6,420 bases of DNA from Desulfovibrio sp. (GTDB lineage Bacteria > Desulfobacterota > Desulfovibrionia > Desulfovibrionales > Desulfovibrionaceae): NCBI GenBank assembly GCA_028708195.1, contig JAQVZK010000138.1, positions 1 through 6,420 of the forward strand. Direction: 5' to 3'. Below are positions 1 to 6,340 of this stretch, one piece after another (position 1 is the first letter of the stretch; every line of letters starts with the position of its first letter). The position numbers and the translations under genes are program-made. The notes under the pieces are model-generated. The model was not told the DNA's origin. It searched no databases and saw only the letters and a program-made list of their open reading frames with translations.

Positions 1-511
1 CAAAACCTGCAAGGCCAGCCAGGGCCAGCTTGAGCTTGGACTGTTCCCGTATGGCTTCATCGTTGAGGTCCGTATACTGTTGCAGAGGCAGGCCCACGTT
101 TTCCGCCAGGGTCATTGAACTCCACAGTGCGCCGCTTTGAAAAAGCACGCCAGTCTCACGCACCAGTTTGCGGCGCTGGTCTTCATTGCTGCCCCAGAAG
201 TCGGTTTGACCATAAAAAACTGCGCCAGATTGTGGGGGTTTAAGCCCCATGAGCACCCGAAGGAGCGTGCTTTTGCCGCAGCCCGATCCGCCGGTTATGA
301 AAAAAATATCCCCGGCGTACACGTCAAATGCCACATCGTGCATGAGAACGTAAGAACCATATCCCACTTGCAACTGGTTTACGCTGATGCGCAAGTCCTG
401 CTGCTCGGACTGGCCTGCCTGCACGTTTCCTTCCGGTTTGGCAGCCGGCAGGTTCTGGGACGTTTCGCCTGAGGCAACGGATTGGGAGGGCATCATGTTG
501 TGGTCGGCCAT
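1..511 (-). CDS. mlaF: MlaF-like ABC transporter ATPase (partial, 3' end outside window)
   Basis: This is the ATP-binding subunit of an Mla-type lipid transporter. It would sit on the cytoplasmic face and power the neighbouring MlaE permease. The visible 170 residues hold a Walker A motif (GGSGCGKST, residues 74-82) and a Q-loop in LFQSGALW (Q125), whose wording is typical of MlaF/Ttg2A. The signature motif, Walker B and H-loop lie beyond the left edge. The ATG at 511 follows the mlaE stop after one base, so the two genes are probably translationally coupled. No clear Shine-Dalgarno precedes it. The ABC fold begins near residue 40, after a polar Gln/Ser-rich extension. An in-frame GTG at 424 (residue 30), preceded closely by GGAAGG, is an alternative start. 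The family call is firm. The exact substrate, phospholipid or another lipid, is inferred from the family. Confidence 0.9.
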   Translation of the reverse strand, partial: MADHNMMPSQSVASGETSQNLPAAKPEGNVQAGQSEQQDLRISVNQLQVGYGSYVLMHDVAFDVYAGDIFFITGGSGCGKSTLLRVLMGLKPPQSGAVFYGQTDFWGSNEDQRRKLVRETGVLFQSGALWSSMTLAENVGLPLQQYTDLNDEAIREQSKLKLALAGLAGF

Positions 512-512
512 T

Positions 513-1640
513 TTAGATGTCCAGCACATTGCAGATGACAGTTATCACCGCTGTGGCCACAATAATGCCCACAATGGCGTGCACCACGGCTGTGGTGGTA
601 GCCAGGCCCACGGCTTGGGCGCTACGCCCGCAGCGCATACCCTGGTAGCAACCTGTTATGGCGATGATAACGCCAAAAACAGTACCGTAGGTAAGACCGA
701 TAAATACATGCTTGTAAGGCACCATCTGCATGGTGGCGTTGACGTATTCCATAGGGCTGATGCTCAGCATGGTCGTACCCACGATGTAGCCGCCCACAAC
801 GCCCATAAGGTCGGCATAGAGCGTCAGCAAGGGGATCATGGCCGTCAGGGCCACCACGCGCGGCAGAACAAGAAAATCAATGGGCGAGATGCCAAGGGTG
901 GCCAGGGCATCCACTTCTTCATTGACCTGCATGGTGCCGATAAGGGCGGCATAGGCCGCGCCAACCCGGCCAGCCATGACAACACCCACCATAACAGCGC
1001 CCATAACGCGCAGCATGCCTATGCCCACAAGCCCTGCCACATATATCTGCGCGCCAAACTGGGTAAGCTGCACAGCACCAACAAAGGCCAGAATAAGGCC
1101 AAAAAGCATGCTGGTTATTGAAATGATGGGCAGAGCCTGCACACCGCATTCGTGCATGGCGCCCAGCAGGTCTTGCGGGCGCATCTGTGAGCGGCCCACC
1201 ATCAGGCGGCCCAGCCCCAGGGTTACATCACCCACAAAATTTAAAAAATCGGCCATACGTGGGGGCAGGGCAATGGCTGCCTGTCCCACCTGTTGCACAA
1301 AATTGAGTTTTTCTGTTTTGCGGTCAGAACCTGCTTTTGCAGGCACGGCAAAAGCCAGCTTGAGAAGACGCTCAAGACCCTCTGGCAGCTTGTTTTCCAG
1401 GGGTATCTGGCGCTCATTGGCTTCCTTGGTCAACTGAACAAGAAAGACCAGGAGGCTACTGTCCCAGGTCTCAAGCGTATCGCTTTCAAGACAAAGTTGC
1501 TTGATATTTTGATTTTTCAGCGCTTCAATGGAGGTTGCTGCTTCAGGGGGCCAGGCTGTATCCATGTTCCAGCTGCCCCCCACGCTCACGCGTAGAAGCG
1601 ATCCCTGTACAGAAGCTGTCACTTGCGGACTTGTTTCCAT
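513..1640 (-). CDS. mlaE: MlaE-like lipid ABC permease with fused N-terminal STAS domain
   Basis: This is the inner-membrane permease of an Mla-type transporter that moves phospholipids between the outer and inner membranes. The protein has 375 residues from the ATG at 1640. Residues about 1-100 look like a STAS domain, with alternating strands and helices and a TWDSSLLVFL segment at 58-67, equivalent to the separate MlaB protein of E. coli. Residues about 125-375 are the MlaE permease, with several hydrophobic segments and the family hallmark NEEVDALATLG (240-250), followed by LVLPRVVAL. The frame stays open back to an ATG at 1730. That start would overlap the polA start antiparallel and run through the promoter, and the added residues resemble no domain, so 1640 is preferred. 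No Shine-Dalgarno precedes 1640. The gene leads an operon with mlaF. Further mla genes such as mlaD are expected to the left but are not visible. Confidence 0.92.
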   Translation of the reverse strand: METSPQVTASVQGSLLRVSVGGSWNMDTAWPPEAATSIEALKNQNIKQLCLESDTLETWDSSLLVFLVQLTKEANERQIPLENKLPEGLERLLKLAFAVPAKAGSDRKTEKLNFVQQVGQAAIALPPRMADFLNFVGDVTLGLGRLMVGRSQMRPQDLLGAMHECGVQALPIISITSMLFGLILAFVGAVQLTQFGAQIYVAGLVGIGMLRVMGAVMVGVVMAGRVGAAYAALIGTMQVNEEVDALATLGISPIDFLVLPRVVALTAMIPLLTLYADLMGVVGGYIVGTTMLSISPMEYVNATMQMVPYKHVFIGLTYGTVFGVIIAITGCYQGMRCGRSAQAVGLATTTAVVHAIVGIIVATAVITVICNVLDI

Positions 1641-1646
1641 CACTAT

Positions 1647-1675
1647 AGTATACGCATAGCCAAATTTATTCGCAA
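1647..1675 (-). promoter_or_regulatory. Predicted sigma-70 promoter for mlaE-mlaF
   Basis: Reading the minus strand, a TTGCGA box (1675-1670) is separated by exactly 17 bases from a TATACT box (1652-1647). Both are close to the sigma-70 consensus. With the usual spacing, transcription would begin at about 1640, which is the A of the mlaE ATG. The call is by eye, and the start site is inferred rather than mapped. Confidence 0.55.
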
Positions 1676-1677
1676 GA

Positions 1678-1695
1678 GCCATATGCGCCATATGT
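1678..1695. repeat. Tandem 9-bp repeat containing CATATG twice
   Basis: Two adjacent copies of GCCATATGC/T lie in the divergent mlaE-polA intergenic region. Each contains the palindrome CATATG, at 9-bp spacing. The pair sits just upstream of the mlaE -35 box and about 35 bases before polA, where an operator could act. It may also be chance, since the repeat is short. Confidence 0.4.
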
Positions 1696-1728
1696 GCACA
1701 GGCTTCCACCTTCAACCCACGGTTTGTC

Positions 1729-4479
1729 ATGTCTTTAAAGAATCGCCTTGATCTTGCCGCCGAACCTGTCTTTTTGATGGATGGCTCAGCGTTTATTTAC
1801 CGGGGTTTTTTCGCCAACAGAAACATGCAGCGCTCTGACGGGTTTCCCACCAATGCCCTGGTAGTGGTGACCCGCGTGCTCCTGCGAATTTTACGTGAGG
1901 AACAGCCGCAGTATTTTCTTTTCGTCAAGGACGGCAAGGGCAAAAACTTCAGACATGATATTTTTCCCCTGTACAAGGCCAACCGTGAGGCCACCCCGGA
2001 AGATCTGATCCGCCAGATGGAACCCATCGCGCGTATGGTCACCGCCCTTGGCATGAGCCTCGAAGTTTCAGACGGCTGCGAGGCCGACGACTGCATAGCC
2101 TCCCTGGCTGCGCGCCTGTCAAAGGAGCGCCCGGTGGTTATTGTCAGTGGCGACAAGGACCTCAAACAGTGCCTTGGCCCCAATGTCTACATGTGGGACC
2201 CCGCCTTCAAGGACGAAAAACTGCTTACTTCCGCCCAGTTCACCGAACAAAGCGGTCTGACCCCGGCCCAGTGGCCCGACGTGCAGGCGCTTGTGGGCGA
2301 CACCAGCGACAATATCCCCGGTGTGCCGGGCATCGGCCCCAAAACCGCCGCCAAGATTTTTGAGATTTGCCCAAGCCTTGAGGATATCCGCGACCATTTT
2401 GTTTTGCTGCCGCCCAAACTTCAGGACAAACTGCGCAGCCATCTGGACGAAATGTTTACCTGGCGCAAGCTGACAACACTCTCGCTGGACGTTTGCACGG
2501 GCCTTGAGATGGATGACTTGCTGGTGCGCCCCATCGACGCTGCGCGTTGTGCGGCCCTGGCCGAAGAGTTTGAGCTTCATGCCCTGCGCCGTGAAATGGC
2601 TTCTCTTGAGCGGATGCAGCTTTCTGGGCAGTCAGCCAGGGCCAAAGACGGGCCAAAAGCCCACGCCCAAACTGACAGCCCGCGCCCTGATACCCGCGAT
2701 CCCGCCCGTGACGGCGCGCAAGCGGCGTCTTCAGCTTCCCCGCAGCACGGGGTGCAGCCCCAGCCCCCCCGAGGCGCGCGCGCGCAGATGAGTCTTCTTG
2801 ATGTGGCCGAAGAAAAGGCGGCTCCGCAGGTGGGTGCAGTGGCAAATCTGCCGGATTGCCGGGGGCGTGACGTGGCGCTTGTCTGGCCCAGAGGCACGGG
2901 GGCTGCCCCTCATGCCGCTGTGGCCGACGGTGAGGACATCTGCTGGACAGGCAGCGTGGACGATCTGTGCCGCTGGGCCGCCGACGCCCGGCGCATCGTC
3001 ACACCCGATATCAAGAGCCTGCTGTCTGCCGCCCCCTGCTGGCATGGGCTTTTGCGGATAAAATCTCCAGATTTCTTTATGGATCTTGGGCTGGCCGCCT
3101 ACCTTATCAATCCTGAAGAAAGTGACTACGGCTGGCCGCGTCTGGCAGTGCATTGGGGCGGGCCCCTGCGTGCCGACGGCCCCGGCCCCGCGCAGCTTGC
3201 CGTGCGCATGGCGGCGGTGCTTGAGGCCCGCATGCAAGAAGATGATCTGCTTGAACTGTATAAAAAGCTCGAACTGCCCCTGACGCCTGTGCTGGCAGAG
3301 ATGGAAGGGCGGGGCATAGCCATTGACGCTGTGGCATTTGAATCCTTTCTTGTGGACGTGCAGTCCCAGTTGGATACGCTGACGGCCGAAGTCTACGCCG
3401 CCGCAGGCAAAGAGTTCAATATCCGCTCGGCGCAGCAGCTTGGCGACGTGCTTTTCAGCACGCTTGACCTGCCTTCACCACGCAAAACCAAGGGCGGGCA
3501 GGCCTCCACCAGCCAGGAAACCCTAGAAAAGCTGGCGGGCCGTCATCCTGTTGTGGACAGCATCCTTCAGTTCCGCAAGCTCGAAAAAATGCGCTCCACC
3601 TATCTTGACCCGCTGCCGCGCCTTGTGGACAGCCAGGGCCGCGTCCACACCACCTTCAACCAGAAAGCCACAGCCACAGGCCGACTTTCGTCCAGCAACC
3701 CGAATTTGCAGAATATTCCCGTGCGGGGCGAACTTGGCAAGCGTATGCGCTCCTGCTTCATTGCCGGGCCGGAAAACGCCCTTGTGTCTGCCGACTATTC
3801 TCAGGTGGAACTGCGCGTGTTGGCCCACATGTCGCAAGACGAGGCCCTGCTTGAGGCCTTTCGCAATGGTGAGGATATTCACGCCCGCACGGCCGCCGTG
3901 GTGTATGATCTGCCCTCGGCCGAAGTGAGCCCAGACCAGCGCCGCAATGCAAAGACCATCAACTTTGGCCTTATCTACGGCATGGGAGCCCAAAAGCTGG
4001 CCCAGGAACTGAAAATTTCCACCAATGAGGCCAAGGAATTCATTGCCCGGTACTTTTCTCGCCTCACTGGGCTCAAAGAGTTTTATGAGTCCATCGAAGC
4101 CACGGCCAAACGGCAGGGCTTTGTCAGCACCCTCGGCGGACGCCGGCGCCTTTTGCCCGACATCCATTCGCCCAATGGACAGGCCTACGCGCTGGCCCGT
4201 CGTCAGGCCATAAATACGGTCATTCAGGGCTCCGCCGCCGATATCATCAAGCTGGCCATGCTGGCTGTGGCCAAAGACGCGCAATTGCACGACTGCAAGG
4301 CGCGCCTGCTGCTCCAGGTGCACGACGAACTGCTGATGGAAGTGCCCATGGCCGAGGCCCAGACCGTGGGCAAACGCGTCGCCGAACTGATGGGCGCGGT
4401 AATGCCGGGCAACGAGCCCCTTTCCGTGCCTCTGGTTGTTGATTGGGGCGTGGGTGAAAACTGGGGCGCCGCCCACTAG
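1729..4479 (+). CDS. polA: DNA polymerase I
   Basis: This 916-residue protein (E. coli has 928) fills gaps during repair and removes Okazaki primers. The 5'-nuclease domain (about 1-295) keeps its metal ligands: D18, D68, the GCEADD cluster (E118, D120, D121), GDKD (D142, D144) and GDTSDNIPGVPGIG (190-203). A Pro/Ala-rich linker (about 297-353) follows. The exonuclease-like region (about 360-530) lacks the DxE and YxxxD motifs, so proofreading is probably absent, as in Taq and Bacillus PolA. The polymerase domain (about 535-916) is complete: TATGRLSSSNPNLQN, motif A DYSQVELR (D689, E694), motif B RRNAKTINFGLIYG (R738, K742, F746, Y750) and motif C VHDE (H865, D866, E867). These sit exactly 16 residues before their E. 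coli equivalents. The start MSLKNR has little Shine-Dalgarno but fits the domain length. The gene is monocistronic, divergent from mlaE. Confidence 0.98.
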   Translation: MSLKNRLDLAAEPVFLMDGSAFIYRGFFANRNMQRSDGFPTNALVVVTRVLLRILREEQPQYFLFVKDGKGKNFRHDIFPLYKANREATPEDLIRQMEPIARMVTALGMSLEVSDGCEADDCIASLAARLSKERPVVIVSGDKDLKQCLGPNVYMWDPAFKDEKLLTSAQFTEQSGLTPAQWPDVQALVGDTSDNIPGVPGIGPKTAAKIFEICPSLEDIRDHFVLLPPKLQDKLRSHLDEMFTWRKLTTLSLDVCTGLEMDDLLVRPIDAARCAALAEEFELHALRREMASLERMQLSGQSARAKDGPKAHAQTDSPRPDTRDPARDGAQAASSASPQHGVQPQPPRGARAQMSLLDVAEEKAAPQVGAVANLPDCRGRDVALVWPRGTGAAPHAAVADGEDICWTGSVDDLCRWAADARRIVTPDIKSLLSAAPCWHGLLRIKSPDFFMDLGLAAYLINPEESDYGWPRLAVHWGGPLRADGPGPAQLAVRMAAVLEARMQEDDLLELYKKLELPLTPVLAEMEGRGIAIDAVAFESFLVDVQSQLDTLTAEVYAAAGKEFNIRSAQQLGDVLFSTLDLPSPRKTKGGQASTSQETLEKLAGRHPVVDSILQFRKLEKMRSTYLDPLPRLVDSQGRVHTTFNQKATATGRLSSSNPNLQNIPVRGELGKRMRSCFIAGPENALVSADYSQVELRVLAHMSQDEALLEAFRNGEDIHARTAAVVYDLPSAEVSPDQRRNAKTINFGLIYGMGAQKLAQELKISTNEAKEFIARYFSRLTGLKEFYESIEATAKRQGFVSTLGGRRRLLPDIHSPNGQAYALARRQAINTVIQGSAADIIKLAMLAVAKDAQLHDCKARLLLQVHDELLMEVPMAEAQTVGKRVAELMGAVMPGNEPLSVPLVVDWGVGENWGAAH

Positions 4480-4581
4480 GCAATATCGTCAGGAGCGCCT
4501 TTCCTGGCATTTCTGCGGTGAACTTCGCCTTTTATTCCGGTCGAGTACCATAAGAGTACACTCCCTGCATAAAAGGTTCAT

Positions 4582-4603
4582 TCTCCTTGATATAACCAGG
4601 AGA
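4582..4603. repeat. Inverted repeat TCTCCT/AGGAGA
   Basis: A perfect 6-bp stem (4582-4587 with 4598-4603) encloses a 10-base AT-rich loop. The right arm contains an AGGAG Shine-Dalgarno-like sequence 9 bases before a GTG at 4612, so folding would hide it. There is no T-tract after the stem, so it is a poor intrinsic terminator. It may be chance. Confidence 0.35.
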
Positions 4604-4640
4604 TTCATTTCGTGACGACCCTGTCTTGGGAGAGGGAAAG

Positions 4641-4669
4641 ACTTTGTGGGGAAGATATACTTTGTGGGG
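4641..4669 (+). repeat. Two direct copies of ACTTTGTGGGG
   Basis: The 11-mer occurs at 4641-4651 and 4659-4669, an 18-base period, directly before the hairpin at 4670-4698. Together they form a G-rich module that looks like a dispersed intergenic repeat rather than coding DNA. Confidence 0.6.
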
Positions 4670-4698
4670 GAGGGACCCTTTTGAAAAAGGGTTTCCTC
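4670..4698. terminator. Probable bidirectional hairpin terminator
   Basis: The core is a perfect 8-bp inverted repeat, ACCCTTTT (4675-4682) and AAAAGGGT (4685-4692). The stem extends outward through GAGG (4670-4673) pairing with CCTC (4695-4698), with one bulge and one G-T pair. It lies between two convergent genes, where a shared terminator is expected. Neither strand has a clear T-tract after it, so termination is inferred from structure and place. On the minus strand a TTTTT run occurs before this hairpin, just past the downstream gene's stop. Confidence 0.55.
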
Positions 4699-4730
4699 TG
4701 GTACTTGGCAAAAAGGACGCGCCAGGGCGG

Positions 4731-5531
4731 CTATTTGCGCAAAATGGTAAGTAACGTCTCCGCCCGGGGGCCAGAAAGGCCTTTGAGCTTTTGCTCCACC
4801 CGGTTTTGCACCGTCTCGTGGCGCGGGCTCATCTCGTAAAGCGAGGCTGCGGCGGTCTGGCTTACAGGAAAAGACGGATCATTTTGCCGTCCACTTGAGT
4901 TGAGGTCCGCGTAGTGCAGGGCCGCGTCGATGATGGCGTCCAGATAGGCAATATTGCCTGAAGCTGTATACGCGGCCCAATACATTTGAAGCACGGTTTT
5001 TTCGCTAGTGATGTCCCATTGCAGCAGGGGCGTGGGGTTCAGGCGTATTTGCTGCAAAAGCACGGCATCGCGCTGGTCCAGCAACTGGTTCATGAGGGCG
5101 GCCTCGTCTGTGAGCTGGGCCAGATGCACAGCCCAGGCCAGGGTGCGTTTGCCGTCCCTGCTCAGTGTGGGCGCCTGTGAGAGCAGGGTCTCACGGGCTG
5201 TTGGCTCCGACTTGAGCGCCTCGGCAAGAAATGCGGCCAGCGTGAGTTGCTTTTGCCGGTCATAAAGGACGTTCTGCGCGTCAAATGTGCGTAGAATGCC
5301 CGGCAGGGTTTCAGCCCGCTTTTCTTTATAAAAAAACTCCATATCTCGTGCATAGAGCGAAAGATTTTTGGCGGCGGTAAGGGCTGAAGCCTCCTGACTG
5401 GGCACAAGCAAGAGGGCCAGCGCAAAAAACAGGGCAAGCAGGGCACACCTGCCAGAGGGCGCAAAGCCAAGGGGCGCAACCCCCCGGGCGGGGGACTGTG
5501 AGGCAGTAAAAAAGTATGTGACAATCGGCAT
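4731..5531 (-). CDS. Exported alpha-helical protein of unknown function
   Basis: I do not recognise this 266-residue protein. Its N-terminus reads as a Sec signal peptide: R28, a hydrophobic core at 30-43 (ALLALFFALALLLV) and an ASA cleavage site after residue 50. There is no lipobox cysteine at the cleavage point. The n-region, about 28 residues, is unusually long, but no in-frame ATG, GTG or TTG lies nearer the core. The mature part (about 216 residues) is rich in Ala, Leu and Gln and appears all-helical, possibly with TPR-like or HEAT-like pairs. An aromatic segment YWAAYTASGNIAYLD (184-198) is the most distinctive stretch. The ATG comes 3 bases after the stop of the HD gene with no clear Shine-Dalgarno, which suggests translational coupling. 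It is probably periplasmic in a Gram-negative host. That it is a gene is well supported. Its role is unknown. Confidence 0.8.
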   Translation of the reverse strand: MPIVTYFFTASQSPARGVAPLGFAPSGRCALLALFFALALLLVPSQEASALTAAKNLSLYARDMEFFYKEKRAETLPGILRTFDAQNVLYDRQKQLTLAAFLAEALKSEPTARETLLSQAPTLSRDGKRTLAWAVHLAQLTDEAALMNQLLDQRDAVLLQQIRLNPTPLLQWDITSEKTVLQMYWAAYTASGNIAYLDAIIDAALHYADLNSSGRQNDPSFPVSQTAAASLYEMSPRHETVQNRVEQKLKGLSGPRAETLLTILRK

Positions 5532-5534
5532 GAT

Positions 5535-6281
5535 CTAGTCAAAATCCGCCAGCAGGGCGTCAAGTTTGAGGCAGGTTAAGGGGCTTTGGCGCAAAAAAGT
5601 CAGCAGCCGAACTCGGGCCTCCAGAAGGTGCGGCGAAGAAACGCCGTTGCGGATGGAGCTGTGGGCTTCAAGAAAGGCCGCGAGGTTGTCGCAATCCTTG
5701 ATCAGGCGTCCATCCTTGGGGTCAAGGCTGTCGTGGTTGCACTCGCTCTGCAGAGCGTCAAAGCCGGACACTTTTTCGGCTTTGCCGTTGCGGCAAATGC
5801 ATTCCTGAAACTCTGACTGCACCTCAAGGCCGAGGTAGTAAGATATGCGCTCAACCAGCGAAGTAAAGCCCTGCTGACGCAAAGGGGCAAAAATGCGCCG
5901 CTCAAGCTCTTTTTCTTCATATTCCTTGATGATCTTGGGCAGATCAGCCACAGACCGCTTGACCGGTGAGATGATATCGCGGGTGAGAACTTCTGGCAGG
6001 TCATGAAAAAGCCCGCAAAAGAAATTGTTGTTGGCTCTGGCGTGGCAGGCGTTTACAGACAGGCTGAAAAAATAGGCAAAGCTGGCCACAATAAACATGT
6101 GCCCAAGAACCGAGGTGGCAGGAATACGTGGGGCTTGGGTCCAGCGTATCTGAAAGCGCAGTTGCCCGCAGAGGTTGGCCAGCCGACGAAGGGCTGTGCC
6201 TTGCTGGCGCATCTGGTCAAGGCCGCGCAGATCATGAAAACTGTCCAGCCTGTCCACAAAGGACTGGCCAATGTCATCCAT
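5535..6281 (-). CDS. HD-domain phosphohydrolase, YfbR-like, probably truncated at the 5' end
   Basis: The domain resembles the YfbR/HDDC2 group of metal-dependent deoxynucleoside 5'-monophosphatases. The full ligand set is present: H61, H93-D94, E97, D102, and D198 in KDCDNLAAF. The spacing H93, D94, E97, D102 matches E. coli YfbR H68, D69, E72, D77. FHDLPEVLTRDIISPVK (92-108) is the family hallmark. Numbering is from the ATG at 6281, which gives 248 residues. That ATG has no Shine-Dalgarno. The same frame stays open for 31 codons upstream to a TAG at 6375-6377. The nearer 20 of these, from about 6340, have the host's GC-rich codons and read like protein (SQWEFNLIKPLNSPFDDE), with no start codon among them. 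The native N-terminus therefore seems to have been lost at the AT-rich junction. The gene may be a remnant or may still be expressed from outside. Its in vivo substrate is inferred. Confidence 0.8.
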   Translation of the reverse strand: MDDIGQSFVDRLDSFHDLRGLDQMRQQGTALRRLANLCGQLRFQIRWTQAPRIPATSVLGHMFIVASFAYFFSLSVNACHARANNNFFCGLFHDLPEVLTRDIISPVKRSVADLPKIIKEYEEKELERRIFAPLRQQGFTSLVERISYYLGLEVQSEFQECICRNGKAEKVSGFDALQSECNHDSLDPKDGRLIKDCDNLAAFLEAHSSIRNGVSSPHLLEARVRLLTFLRQSPLTCLKLDALLADFD

Positions 6282-6340
6282 TTCGTCGTCAAAGGGGCTG
6301 TTGAGCGGCTTGATGAGATTGAATTCCCACTGCGAGGCGA

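Larger units (their letters stand above)
4480..4730. other. Convergent intergenic region between polA and the exported-protein gene
   Basis: This stretch of 251 bases separates two genes that end towards each other, so it needs no promoter. It holds, in order, a weak CAGGA/TCCTG hairpin at 4490-4506, a TCTCCT/AGGAGA inverted repeat at 4582-4603, a pair of 11-bp direct repeats at 4641-4669, and a strong hairpin at 4670-4698. No convincing gene is present. A GTG-initiated frame from 4612 crosses the repeats and is treated as spurious. Confidence 0.7.

Noticed and set aside
387..1121. His-rich 244-residue open frame on the plus strand
   Set aside because: It lies antisense to mlaE and mlaF. Its His-rich make-up is what the complement of the permease's coding sequence yields in that frame, and it has no domain or ribosome-binding site.
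1623..1649. Plus-strand promoter TTGCGG/TATAGT for polA
   Set aside because: The spacer is only 15 bases and the start would be about 75 bases before polA. It is too weak to list as a feature, and no better plus-strand promoter was seen.
1641..1730. N-terminal extension of MlaE starting at 1730
   Set aside because: It would read through the predicted promoter and the CATATG repeat, adds residues with no domain likeness, and overlaps the polA start.
3523..4476. 317-residue open frame on the minus strand inside polA
   Set aside because: It is antisense to the strongly conserved polymerase domain of a GC-rich gene, where long shadow frames are expected. Nothing protein-like is recognisable in it.
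4490..4506. CAGGA/TCCTG hairpin just after polA as a terminator
   Set aside because: A 5-bp stem with a 7-base loop and no T-tract is too weak to call. The hairpin at 4670-4698 is much stronger.
4489..4581. 30-codon minus-strand frame with AAGGAG just before its ATG
   Set aside because: The spacing between AAGGAG and ATG is only one base, the product is a short basic peptide with no recognisable feature, and the AGGAG is explained by the inverted repeat.
4612..4839. GTG-started 75-residue plus-strand frame with AGGAG 9 bases upstream
   Set aside because: It translates the direct repeats and terminator hairpin and then runs antisense into the exported-protein gene. This is typical of spurious calls over intergenic repeats.
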